Shown here piece after piece: positions 1 to 6,299 of a stretch of DNA of 6,375 nucleotides; position 1 is the first letter of the stretch; each line of letters opens with the position of its first letter. The notes beneath the pieces are model-generated. The model did not search any database. It saw nothing but the letters and a program-made list of their open reading frames with translations, and was not told the DNA's origin. This stretch comes from Cypionkella sp. (lineage in GTDB: Bacteria; Pseudomonadota; Alphaproteobacteria; Rhodobacterales; Rhodobacteraceae), in assembly GCA_023255415.1 (NCBI GenBank), contig JALRIN010000035.1:1-6375 (forward strand), given 5' to 3'. The position numbers and the translations under genes are program-made.

Positions 1-2673
1 CCCATCCGCATGGCCCATGATGGCCCGCAGATCGACATCTCTTCCGAGATGAAGACCGCCTATCTGGATTACGCGATGAGCGTGATCGTCAGCCGCGCGA
101 TCCCCGATCTGCGCGATGGGCTTAAGCCCGTACACCGCCGGATTTTGTTTGCGATGCACGAATCTGGCAACGGCCACGACAAACCCTACCGCAAATCGGC
201 CCGCCCGGTTGGCGACACCATGGGCAAATATCACCCGCATGGAGATTCGGCGATTTACGACGCGCTGGTGCGGATGGCACAGCCGTTTTCGATGAGCCTG
301 AAGCTGTTGGACGGGCAAGGCAACTTTGGCTCGATGGATGGCGATACCGCCGCTGCGATGCGCTATACCGAAGTGCGGATGGACAAGCCCGCCGCGTTTC
401 TGCTGGCAGATATCGACAAAGAAACCGTTGATTTTCAAGACAATTATGACGGCAAAGACCGCGAACCTACGGTTCTGCCAGCGCGCTTTCCCAATATGTT
501 GGTCAATGGCGCGGGCGGTATTGCGGTTGGTATGGCCACCAATATTCCACCGCATAATCTGGGCGAGGTCATCGACGGCACGCTTGCGATGATCGAAAAC
601 CCCGACATCAGCATCGAACAGCTGATGGAGATCATCCCTGCCCCCGATTTTCCGACAGGGGCAACGATTTTGGGCCGCTCGGGTGCGCGCAAAGCCTATC
701 TTGAAGGCCGCGGCTCGGTGGTGATCCGCGCCAAAACCCGGGTCGAAGAAATTCGCAAGGACCGCTTTGCGATCATCATCGACGAAGTGCCCTATCAGGT
801 GAACAAATCGCGGATGATCGAGATCATCGCCGAGGCCGTGCGCGACAAGCGCATTGAAGGCATCGCGCATGTGCAGGACGAATCCGACCGCATCGGTGTG
901 CGGGTTGTGATCGAACTTAAGCGTGATGCCACGGCCGATGTGGTCTTGAACCAGCTTTATCGTTTCACGCCGATGCAGACTTCCTTTGGCTGCAATATGC
1001 TGGCGCTGAATGGGGGGCGGCCCGAACAGCTGACACTTGCCGATTTCCTGCGCCATTTCATCACCTTCCGCGAAGAAGTTGTTGCACGCCGCACCGCCTT
1101 CGAGCTGCGCAAAGCCCGCGAACGCAGCCATATCCTGTGTGGTTTGGCGGTCGCGGTGTCGAACGTCGATGAGGTTGTGGCCACCATTCGGTCTTCGGCA
1201 GACCCCGCCGAGGCGCGCGAGAGGCTGATGACGCGGCGCTGGCCTGCTGGCGAAATTATCCCTTATATCAAGCTGATAGACGACCCTTCTCATCCAGTGA
1301 ATGAAGATGGCACCTATAATCTGTCTGAAATTCAGGCCCGCGCAATCCTGGATCTGCGCCTGCAGCGTCTGACGGCTTTGGGGGTGAAGGAAGTCACCGA
1401 CGAGCTGCAAGAGCTTGCGGCCAAGATCAAAGATTATCTTGCGATTTTGGGCTCGCGCGACCGTATCATGGCGATCATCTCGGACGAATTGCGCGAGGTG
1501 AAAGCCGCTTTTGCTGTGCCACGTCGCACCGAAATCGTCGATTGGGCCGGCGAGATGGACGACGAAGACCTGATCGAGCGCGAAGATATGGTGGTGACGA
1601 TCACCTCGGGCGGCTATATCAAGCGCACCAATCTGGCCGAATTCCGCAGCCAAAATCGCGGCGGCAAGGGTCTGTCCTCGATGGCTACAAAAGAAGACGA
1701 CGTGGTTACCACGCTGTTTGTCGCCAATACCCATACCAACCTGCTGTTCTTCACCACCGATGGTATGGTTTACAAGATGAAAACCTGGCGCCTGCCGCTG
1801 GCAGGCCGCACCGCCAAAGGCAAGGCGATGGTGAATATTCTTCCAATTGCGCAAGGGGTTAGCATTGCAGCCCTGATGCCCGTGGATGCACCGGAAGCCG
1901 AATGGGACAATCTGCAGATCGTCTTTGCCACCTCTGATGGCGATGTGCGTCAGAACGACCTGTCCGATTTCATCAACGTCAAACGCAACGGCAAAATCGC
2001 GATGAACCTGCCCGAAGGCGTGTTCTTGGTGAATGCGGCAATTGCCGATGAAAACGATGACGTCATGCTGGTGACGGCAGGCGGGCGGGCGATCCGCTTT
2101 TCGACCCAAGACATCCGCGTGTTCAAATCGCGCGGCTCGACGGGTGTGCGCGGCATTCGCTTGGGCGCCGAGGATAAGGTCGTCTCGATGTCGATCATTC
2201 GGCATTTCGAGGCCGATCCTGACGAGCGCGCGCTTTATCTCAAACAGCGCCGTCTGATGGCGGGCGTTGTCGAGGAAGAGTCTGATGAAGAAGACGAAGG
2301 CACCGCCACCGGCCAGCTGTCGCCAGACCGCTATGCCGAGATGTCTGCGGCCGAAGATCTGATCTTGACCATCACCACCTCGGGGTCTGGGAAACTGTCC
2401 TCCAGCCACGATTATCCGGTGCGCGGGCGCGGCGGCATGGGGGTGAAGGCGATGGATGGCGCGATGCGCGGCGGGCCGCTGGTGGCGTCGTTCCCAGTGG
2501 ATCTGACCGATCAGATCATGCTTGCCACCTCGACCGGCCAATCTATTCGCGTGCCGGTCGAGCAAATCTCGTTCCGCTCGCGTTCGGCGGGTGGTGTCAA
2601 GGTGTTCAACACCGGCAAGGGCGAAGAGGTGGTCTCGGTCGCGCGGGTCGCGGAACAAGGCGAAGATGAATAG
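1..2673 (+). CDS. gyrA: DNA gyrase subunit A (5' end probably cut off by the window)
   Basis: GyrA is the DNA-cleaving subunit of the A2B2 gyrase that introduces negative supercoils using ATP hydrolysed by GyrB. Residue numbers here count from the first in-window ATG at 10. The breakage-reunion domain opens with YLDYAMSVIVSRAIPD and DGLKPVHRR. The catalytic Arg118-Tyr119 pair lies in AAAMRYTE (Tyr codon at 364). NIPPHNL follows, then the coiled-coil/C-gate region with AILDLRLQRLT (445-455). The C-terminal beta-pinwheel starts near 508 and carries a GyrA-box-like QNRGGKG (548-554). An acidic run (755-763) sits in a pinwheel loop. The quinolone-determining positions are Ser80 and Asp84, equivalent to E. 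coli Ser83 and Asp87, so both are wild type. From ATG 10 the protein has 887 residues (E. coli has 875). The frame is open to the window edge (Pro-Ile-Arg before Met), no ribosome binding site is visible, and relatives usually carry a longer N-terminal tail. The true start is therefore probably upstream, with ATG 10 as the alternative. Confidence 0.97.
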   Translation, partial: PIRMAHDGPQIDISSEMKTAYLDYAMSVIVSRAIPDLRDGLKPVHRRILFAMHESGNGHDKPYRKSARPVGDTMGKYHPHGDSAIYDALVRMAQPFSMSLKLLDGQGNFGSMDGDTAAAMRYTEVRMDKPAAFLLADIDKETVDFQDNYDGKDREPTVLPARFPNMLVNGAGGIAVGMATNIPPHNLGEVIDGTLAMIENPDISIEQLMEIIPAPDFPTGATILGRSGARKAYLEGRGSVVIRAKTRVEEIRKDRFAIIIDEVPYQVNKSRMIEIIAEAVRDKRIEGIAHVQDESDRIGVRVVIELKRDATADVVLNQLYRFTPMQTSFGCNMLALNGGRPEQLTLADFLRHFITFREEVVARRTAFELRKARERSHILCGLAVAVSNVDEVVATIRSSADPAEARERLMTRRWPAGEIIPYIKLIDDPSHPVNEDGTYNLSEIQARAILDLRLQRLTALGVKEVTDELQELAAKIKDYLAILGSRDRIMAIISDELREVKAAFAVPRRTEIVDWAGEMDDEDLIEREDMVVTITSGGYIKRTNLAEFRSQNRGGKGLSSMATKEDDVVTTLFVANTHTNLLFFTTDGMVYKMKTWRLPLAGRTAKGKAMVNILPIAQGVSIAALMPVDAPEAEWDNLQIVFATSDGDVRQNDLSDFINVKRNGKIAMNLPEGVFLVNAAIADENDDVMLVTAGGRAIRFSTQDIRVFKSRGSTGVRGIRLGAEDKVVSMSIIRHFEADPDERALYLKQRRLMAGVVEEESDEEDEGTATGQLSPDRYAEMSAAEDLILTITTSGSGKLSSSHDYPVRGRGGMGVKAMDGAMRGGPLVASFPVDLTDQIMLATSTGQSIRVPVEQISFRSRSAGGVKVFNTGKGEEVVSVARVAEQGEDE

Positions 2674-2992
2674 GCTGATTGCGCGGCTGGCTGGGCTGGC
2701 CGCGCAGCACCAAACCATCAGCTACGGCGCTTTGGCGGCCGAGTTGGCGGTTCCGCCGCCGGGATCCATTGCGAAACTGACGGCAATGTTAGAAACGTTG
2801 ATGGAAGAAGACGCAGCCCTAGGCCTGCCCCTGCGTGCAGCGCTTTGCGAAGCGCGTCTGGCGCAAGGCCAGCCCGCTGCCGGATTTTTCCTGAAAGCCC
2901 AAGCGCTTGGCCTGTTTGACGGGGAAGACCAGGCAGAGTTTTGCGCCAAGCAGCGCAGCGCTTTGTTTTTGGCGGCGGCGAAAATCGGTTAA
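2666..2992 (+). CDS. Conserved-looking small protein of unknown function, overlapping gyrA
   Basis: This 108-residue protein has no name I can assign with confidence. Its ATG lies inside the end of gyrA (ATGAATAG holds both the start and the gyrA stop, an 8-bp overlap). An AAGG at 2657-2660, five bases upstream, can serve as ribosome binding site, so translational coupling to gyrA is likely. No signal peptide or membrane segment is visible. Residues 17-45 (TISYGALAAEL, then two predicted helices) look like a small winged-helix or helix-turn-helix fold. They are followed by a PLRAAL strand (55-60) and a GQPAAGFF motif (68-75). The spacing of YGxLA, PLxAAL and GxPxxGFF recalls a class of small wHTH-like proteins with a conserved G-x-P-x-x-G-F segment, but that is a resemblance from memory. 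It could be a DNA- or protein-binding accessory factor or simply co-expressed. A longer version starting further upstream inside gyrA is unlikely, given the overlap geometry. Confidence 0.8.
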   Translation: MNRLIARLAGLAAQHQTISYGALAAELAVPPPGSIAKLTAMLETLMEEDAALGLPLRAALCEARLAQGQPAAGFFLKAQALGLFDGEDQAEFCAKQRSALFLAAAKIG

Positions 2993-3033
2993 CTTTATCG
3001 CAAGACTGTTGTGCTGATACTGCGTCAAACCGC

Positions 3034-3038
3034 AGGAG
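3034..3038 (+). promoter_or_regulatory. Ribosome binding site deciding the ATG 3044 start
   Basis: AGGAG lies five bases before ATG 3044. It favours this start over an in-frame GTG at 3011, which has no such site and would add 11 residues before the family-like N-terminus. Confidence 0.75.
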
Positions 3039-3043
3039 CGCGC

Positions 3044-3394
3044 ATGAACATCTATCATTGCATGATTGAACTGAAAGACGATGCCCGCGCGCTTGGCTTT
3101 GCCGCCGCGGTTGATGGCTGGATGAGCTATCTGCAAGCCCAGGGGCTGATCCGCGATTGGCGGCTGATGCGGCGCAAACTGGGGCTGGCCTCTTCTGCCT
3201 ATCGCGATTTCTTGCTGGAAATCTCGGTTGTCAGCCTGTCGGATCTGGATGCGACCTTCTCGGCGCTGGCCCATGCCGACCCAGAGGCGGAACAGCGCTA
3301 TGACCGCATGCATATGATGATCGCCAGTGTCGAGACGGGGCTGTTTCGCCCCTACCCCGACCCCACGCAGCGCGAACGCATTGCGCTGATCTGA
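3044..3394 (+). CDS. DUF6614-like small protein of unknown function
   Basis: This 116-residue soluble protein begins MNIYHCMIELKDDARAL. Landmarks are a helix with WMSYLQ (26-31), a tryptophan/arginine-rich strand DWRLMRRKLGL (38-48), a YRDFLLEISV strand (53-62), a helix around 66-77, and a conserved-looking tail with GLFRPYPDP (99-107). The strand-helix-strand alternation suggests a ferredoxin-like or dimeric alpha-beta barrel fold. From memory it matches an alphaproteobacterial family annotated DUF6614, whose role is unknown; the assignment needs a profile search. A 51-bp gap separates it from the upstream gene. I see only a weak promoter candidate there (GATACT at 3016-3021 with no good -35), so it may be read through from gyrA or have its own promoter. 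It ends 27 bp from the convergent amt stop. Confidence 0.85.
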   Translation: MNIYHCMIELKDDARALGFAAAVDGWMSYLQAQGLIRDWRLMRRKLGLASSAYRDFLLEISVVSLSDLDATFSALAHADPEAEQRYDRMHMMIASVETGLFRPYPDPTQRERIALI

Positions 3395-3405
3395 ACCGCG
3401 TGGGG
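3361..3405. terminator. Two-tier inverted repeat between convergent genes, possible transcription end
   Basis: CCCCACGC (3361-3368) is the exact reverse complement of GCGTGGGG (3398-3405). Nested inside, CAGCGC (3368-3373) pairs with GCGCTG (3383-3388) around a nine-base loop, leaving a one-sided bulge that contains the stop codon of the upstream gene. The stem overlaps the last codons of that gene and precedes the amt stop on the other strand. No T-run follows on either strand, so it is not a canonical intrinsic terminator. It could instead slow polymerase for Rho or protect the mRNA 3' end. Confidence 0.35.
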
Positions 3406-3421
3406 CAAGGGGCGTGCCGTG

Positions 3422-4600
3422 CTAGGAATTCAGTTCGTAGCCGCGCTCGCCGTGCACCGAAATATCAAGGCCATTGGTTTCGGTCTCGCGGTCGACCCGC
3501 AGCGGCGTCACTGCTGCGCTTAGCCGCACCAGAGCGTAGGTGACAGCGACAGTATAGATCCCCACGATCACAAGGCTGCCGACTTGCGGCAACCACGCCG
3601 CATAGCCGAAAACCGCCAGCATCAATGTGCCAAAGATGCCGCCCAATCCATGCACGGCAAAAACGTCTAAAGCGTCGTCGATCTGTGTGTGGTTTTTCAT
3701 CAGCATCACGGCTTCTTGGCACAAAACCCCCGCGACCGCCCCGATCAGCAAAGCGCCCAAGGGGCCGACTTCGCCCGCAGCCGGCGTGATCGAGGCCAGA
3801 CCGGCAATGCTGCCCGTGACCAAGCTTACCAGCGAGGTGCGTCCAAACTTCATGCGCTCGCGCAGCGCCCAGGTCAGCGATGCCGCCGCCGCCGAGATAT
3901 GCGTGACCAAAATCGCCATCGCCGCCGCGCCATCCGCCGCCAGCGCAGAGCCACCGTTAAAGCCAAACCACCCCACCCAAAGCATGCCCGCACCAATGGC
4001 AACATAGCCCGGGTTATGCGGAGGCGTGTGATGGGTCAGCCGCCGCCCCAGCACCCAAGCCAGCACAAGCGCCGCCAGACCTGCGGTTTCATGCACCACG
4101 ATGCCGCCAGCAAAATCCTTGACACCATTCGCGCCAAAAATCCCGCCATCGGCCAAGAAACCGCCGCCCCAAATCCAATGAGTCACCGGCGCATAGACCA
4201 AAAGCATCCACAGCGCCGAGAACAGCAGCACAAAGCCAAAGCCAACCCGCTCAACATAGGCGCCAACGATCAAGGCTGGGGTGATGATCGCAAAGGTCAT
4301 CTGAAAGGTGAAAAATGCAATCTCGGGGATCGAACCGTAAAGCGTGGTCGCATCCACCCCCCACAGCATCGCGCGTCCCATCCCGCCCCAAAGGCCATTA
4401 CCCGCGCCAAAAGCAATCGAATAGCCCAGCCCCAGCCAAAGCACGCTCATCAGGGCTGCGATGGCAAAGCAATGCATAAAGACGCTAAGCACATTGCGCG
4501 CTCGCACCAAACCGGCGTAAAACAGCGCGAGTCCTGGCAAAGTCATGAACAGCACCAAAGCCGTTGCCACCATCACCCAAGCTGTATCGGCACCATTCAT
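3422..4600 (-). CDS. amt: Ammonium transporter, Amt/AmtB family
   Basis: This 392-residue polytopic inner-membrane protein imports ammonium as a trimer. The hydrophobic segments fit the usual 11 transmembrane helices, with helix 1 starting right at the N-terminus and no separate signal peptide as in E. coli AmtB. The family's functional residues are all visible. The periplasmic gate phenylalanines are Phe99 and Phe103 in FQMTF. The recruitment-site Trp144 is in WIWGGG, and Asp162 and pore His170 are in DFAGGIVVHE. Phe214 and Ser218 are in GFNGGSA, and the second pore histidine His317 is in DVFAVHG. The cytoplasmic tail GLDISVHGERGYELNS matches the conserved tail that couples subunits and meets PII/GlnK in this family. 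ATG 4600 is supported by a GAGGGAG site six bases upstream. Unlike the common glnK-amtB arrangement, no PII gene precedes it: the 367 bp upstream are noncoding or doubtful and then divergent trmFO begins. Activity as a pure sensor is possible but not indicated. Confidence 0.96.
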   Translation of the reverse strand: MNGADTAWVMVATALVLFMTLPGLALFYAGLVRARNVLSVFMHCFAIAALMSVLWLGLGYSIAFGAGNGLWGGMGRAMLWGVDATTLYGSIPEIAFFTFQMTFAIITPALIVGAYVERVGFGFVLLFSALWMLLVYAPVTHWIWGGGFLADGGIFGANGVKDFAGGIVVHETAGLAALVLAWVLGRRLTHHTPPHNPGYVAIGAGMLWVGWFGFNGGSALAADGAAAMAILVTHISAAAASLTWALRERMKFGRTSLVSLVTGSIAGLASITPAAGEVGPLGALLIGAVAGVLCQEAVMLMKNHTQIDDALDVFAVHGLGGIFGTLMLAVFGYAAWLPQVGSLVIVGIYTVAVTYALVRLSAAVTPLRVDRETETNGLDISVHGERGYELNS

Positions 4601-4606
4601 CGCAAT

Positions 4607-4613
4607 CTCCCTC
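4607..4613 (-). promoter_or_regulatory. Strong ribosome binding site of amt
   Basis: On the minus strand GAGGGAG lies six bases before the amt ATG at 4600. It is the best Shine-Dalgarno match in the window and fixes the start. Confidence 0.8.
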
Positions 4614-4693
4614 GCCTTGTCTATCGCATGCAGCTCAAAGCCAGAAAAAATCGCCGATAAAAGTGACTTATACCAAATAGAGTGCCCGAATTT

Positions 4694-4708
4694 TATACAT
4701 TCTGTATA
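4694..4708. promoter_or_regulatory. Perfect 15-bp palindrome upstream of amt, possible operator
   Basis: TATACA-TTC-TGTATA is an exact inverted repeat with six-base arms and a three-base centre. It sits in the AT-rich segment 94 bp upstream of the amt start and overlaps TATA-like sequences on the minus strand. The size suits a dimeric helix-turn-helix regulator. No known nitrogen-regulator consensus is matched, so the binding protein is unknown. Confidence 0.35.
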
Positions 4709-4709
4709 T

Positions 4710-4756
4710 TGCCTAAAAATAAGCCGATATTTACCAGATATGCCTGAAAATTAAGC
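4710..4756. repeat. Imperfect direct repeat pair upstream of amt
   Basis: TGCCTAAAAATAAGC (4710-4724) recurs as TGCCTGAAAATTAAGC (4741-4756). One base is changed and one T inserted, and the repeats start 31 bp apart, close to three helical turns. A second pair of modules interleaves: GCCGATA at 4653-4659 and 4723-4729, each followed by TACCA[AG]ATA at 4671-4679 and 4732-4740. This suggests repeated protein-binding sites or an old local duplication. Confidence 0.4.
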
Positions 4757-4774
4757 GCAAGATAGACACCCCCA

Positions 4775-4951
4775 TCAGGCGCGCGCGCAAGGGGGCCGCA
4801 CGCGGATGAACAGCGGAGCGATCACGATCGCCACGCCGCTGCTGGCATCATCGGCTGCGCAGCACCAAAGGCCAGCCCGGCCTTGCGGTTGAAACTCTGC
4901 CTGCAGTATAGAGATCCAGGCCACAACGAGCACGGGCAGCAAAACTTCCAT
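4775..4951 (-). CDS. Doubtful small open frame with a hydrophobic N-terminus
   Basis: A 58-residue frame starts at ATG 4951 with MEVLLPVLVVAWISILQ, resembling a single membrane helix or signal anchor, and ends in an arginine- and proline-containing tail (PLFIRVRPPCARA). In its favour, the last half uses mainly G/C-ending codons like the neighbouring genes, and a membrane-anchored small protein is plausible. Against it, I see no ribosome binding site, the start lies only 16 bp from the divergent trmFO start, and I do not recognise the sequence. The same codon pattern could arise by chance in palindrome-rich noncoding DNA. It may also be a remnant of a decayed gene. Confidence 0.18.
   Translation of the reverse strand: MEVLLPVLVVAWISILQAEFQPQGRAGLWCCAADDASSGVAIVIAPLFIRVRPPCARA
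4818..4884. repeat. Cluster of three perfect inverted repeats
   Basis: GCGATC-AC-GATCGC (4818-4831), GCTGCGCAGC (4854-4863) and AAGGCC-AGCCC-GGCCTT (4868-4884) lie within 67 bp in the GC-rich part of the amt-trmFO gap. The last is a good RNA hairpin with a five-base loop on either strand, but no T-run follows. They could form a structured leader or transcript end, or reflect GC-rich background. Confidence 0.35.
4883..4912 (+). promoter_or_regulatory. Weak sigma-70-type promoter candidate for trmFO
   Basis: TTGCGG (4883-4888) and TATAGA (4907-4912) are separated by 18 bp and would give a leader of about 50 bases before trmFO. Three of six and four of six bases match consensus, so this is only the best available candidate. 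Its -35 overlaps the right arm of the hairpin at 4868-4884. Confidence 0.3.
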
Positions 4952-4967
4952 AAAGCAGGCGCTTACA

Positions 4968-6299
4968 TTGTCAGACAAGACACTTCACATCATCGGCGGC
5001 GGAATGGCCGGATCAGAGGCCGCATGGCAAGCCGCAGAAATGGGCGTGCCGGTGGTGATCCACGAGATGCGGCCAAGCGTTGGCACTTTCGCGCATCGCA
5101 CCGGCAATTTTGCCGAAATGGTGTGCTCGAATTCCTTCCGCTCGGATGATGACGAACAAAACGCCGTCGGCCTGCTGCATTGGGAAATGCGTGCGGCCAA
5201 AGGGTTGATCATGCAGATGGCACAGGCGCACCGCTTGCCTGCAGGCGGGGCCTTGGCGGTGGACCGCGATCCCTTTGCCGAGGCGGTGACGGCACGACTG
5301 AACGCGCATCCGCTGATTTCTTCTAGCTTTGAAGAGGTGACAGACCTGCCAAGCGAAGGCCATTGGATCATCGCCACCGGCCCGCTGACCTCGGGTGCGC
5401 TGGCCGAAAGCATTCGCGCCACCACCGGCGCCGAGGCCTTGGCTTTTTTCGATGCCATAGCGCCAATTGTCTATGCCGACAGCGTCGATATGTCGGTGGC
5501 TTGGATGCAGTCACGCTATGATAAGGGCGAGACCGAGGAAGAGCAGACCGCCTATATGAACTGCCCGATGACCAAAGACGAATACGAAGCCTTTATCGAC
5601 GCGATGCTGGCAGCCGAGAAGACCGAGTTTCAAAACGGCGAAACTGCAGGCTATTTCGATGGCTGTCTGCCGATCGAAGTGATGGCAGAGCGCGGCCGCG
5701 AGACCCTGCGCTTTGGCCCGATGAAGCCCGTGGGGCTGACCAATCCGCACAACCCGATGAAGCCCTATGCCGTGGTGCAGCTGCGCCGCGACAACAAACT
5801 TGGCACGCTTTACAACATCGTGGGCTTTCAAACCAAAATGAAGTACGGCGCGCAAACTTCTGTTTTTAAAATGATTCCCGGACTTCAGGACGCAAATTTT
5901 GCCCGCCTTGGCGGCATTCACCGCAACACATTCATCAACTCGCCGACCTTGTTGGATGATCAGATGCGGCTGAAATCGCGGCCCAATCTGCGCTTTGCGG
6001 GCCAGATCACCGGGGTCGAGGGCTATGTCGAATCCTCGGCCATGGGGCTTTTGGCGGGGCGGATGGCTGCGGCAGAGATCTTGGGCAGAACCCTGCCGCC
6101 ACCGCCACCCGAAACCGCGATGGGTGCGCTGATCACCCATATCACCGGCGGCGCCGAGGCGAAAACCTTCCAGCCGATGAATGTGAACTTTGGCCTGTTC
6201 CCGCCGATTGATGCGCGCGGTGGCCGCAAGGGGCGCAAGGACCGCTACAAGGCCTATACCGACCGCGCCAAAGAGGCCTTTATGGCATGGCTTTCGTAA
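4968..6299 (+). CDS. trmFO: tRNA (uracil-54-C5)-methyltransferase, folate/FAD-dependent
   Basis: TrmFO makes 5-methyluridine at position 54 in the T-loop of tRNAs. It uses methylenetetrahydrofolate as carbon donor and reduced FAD, in contrast to SAM-dependent TrmA of enterobacteria. It is a soluble flavoprotein. The FAD-binding Rossmann motif IIGGGMAGSEAAW lies at 8-20, followed by VVIHEMRP (29-36). The two cysteines known to act in the Bacillus enzyme are present: Cys53 in EMVCSNSFR and Cys233 in GCLPIEVMAERG (codon at 5664). The remaining TrmFO signatures include FGPMKPVGL and the GGRKGRKDRYKAY tail, and 443 residues is the normal family length. The start is TTG 4968 with a weak AGG eight bases upstream. 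The first ATG (5004) would cut the FAD motif, and no upstream ATG or GTG is in frame nearby, so TTG is preferred. A TTG with a weak ribosome binding site suggests modest expression. The stop overlaps gluQ. Confidence 0.96.
   Translation: MSDKTLHIIGGGMAGSEAAWQAAEMGVPVVIHEMRPSVGTFAHRTGNFAEMVCSNSFRSDDDEQNAVGLLHWEMRAAKGLIMQMAQAHRLPAGGALAVDRDPFAEAVTARLNAHPLISSSFEEVTDLPSEGHWIIATGPLTSGALAESIRATTGAEALAFFDAIAPIVYADSVDMSVAWMQSRYDKGETEEEQTAYMNCPMTKDEYEAFIDAMLAAEKTEFQNGETAGYFDGCLPIEVMAERGRETLRFGPMKPVGLTNPHNPMKPYAVVQLRRDNKLGTLYNIVGFQTKMKYGAQTSVFKMIPGLQDANFARLGGIHRNTFINSPTLLDDQMRLKSRPNLRFAGQITGVEGYVESSAMGLLAGRMAAAEILGRTLPPPPPETAMGALITHITGGAEAKTFQPMNVNFGLFPPIDARGGRKGRKDRYKAYTDRAKEAFMAWLS

Larger units (their letters stand above)
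4601..4967. other. Divergent intergenic region between amt and trmFO
   Basis: These 367 bp hold no convincing gene. The half next to amt (about 4640-4765) is strikingly AT-rich for this genome and carries a perfect palindrome and repeated short modules, described separately. I would expect the amt promoter there, but no -35/-10 pair with acceptable spacing stands out: TATAAA-like boxes occur on the minus strand at 4693-4698 and 4667-4672, without good -35 partners. The other half (about 4770-4900) is GC-rich, with a (GC)5 run at 4779-4788 and three perfect inverted repeats. Confidence 0.6.

Noticed and set aside
3011..3043. GTG 3011 as start of the DUF6614-like gene
   Set aside because: It lacks a ribosome binding site and adds an unremarkable 11-residue leader. 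ATG 3044 has AGGAG at ideal spacing.
4627..4645. Sigma-54-like promoter on the minus strand upstream of amt (CTGGCTTTGAGCTGCATG)
   Set aside because: The GG and GC elements are separated by nine rather than ten bases, and the CAC after TGG is missing, so it fails the strict spacing rule of sigma-54 promoters.
3689..4660. Long plus-strand open frame (323 codons) antisense to amt
   Set aside because: The translation is low-complexity, rich in His, Arg, Gln and Pro, with no domain. The opposite strand encodes an unmistakable Amt with every functional residue, so this is a codon-bias shadow.
4545..4754. Plus-strand 69-codon frame crossing the amt start and the AT-rich region
   Set aside because: It begins antisense to amt, has no ribosome binding site or recognisable sequence, and runs into the likely regulatory region.
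4779..4788. (GC)5 alternating run as Z-DNA element
   Set aside because: Ten base pairs of alternating GC is short and easily expected in a GC-rich genome.
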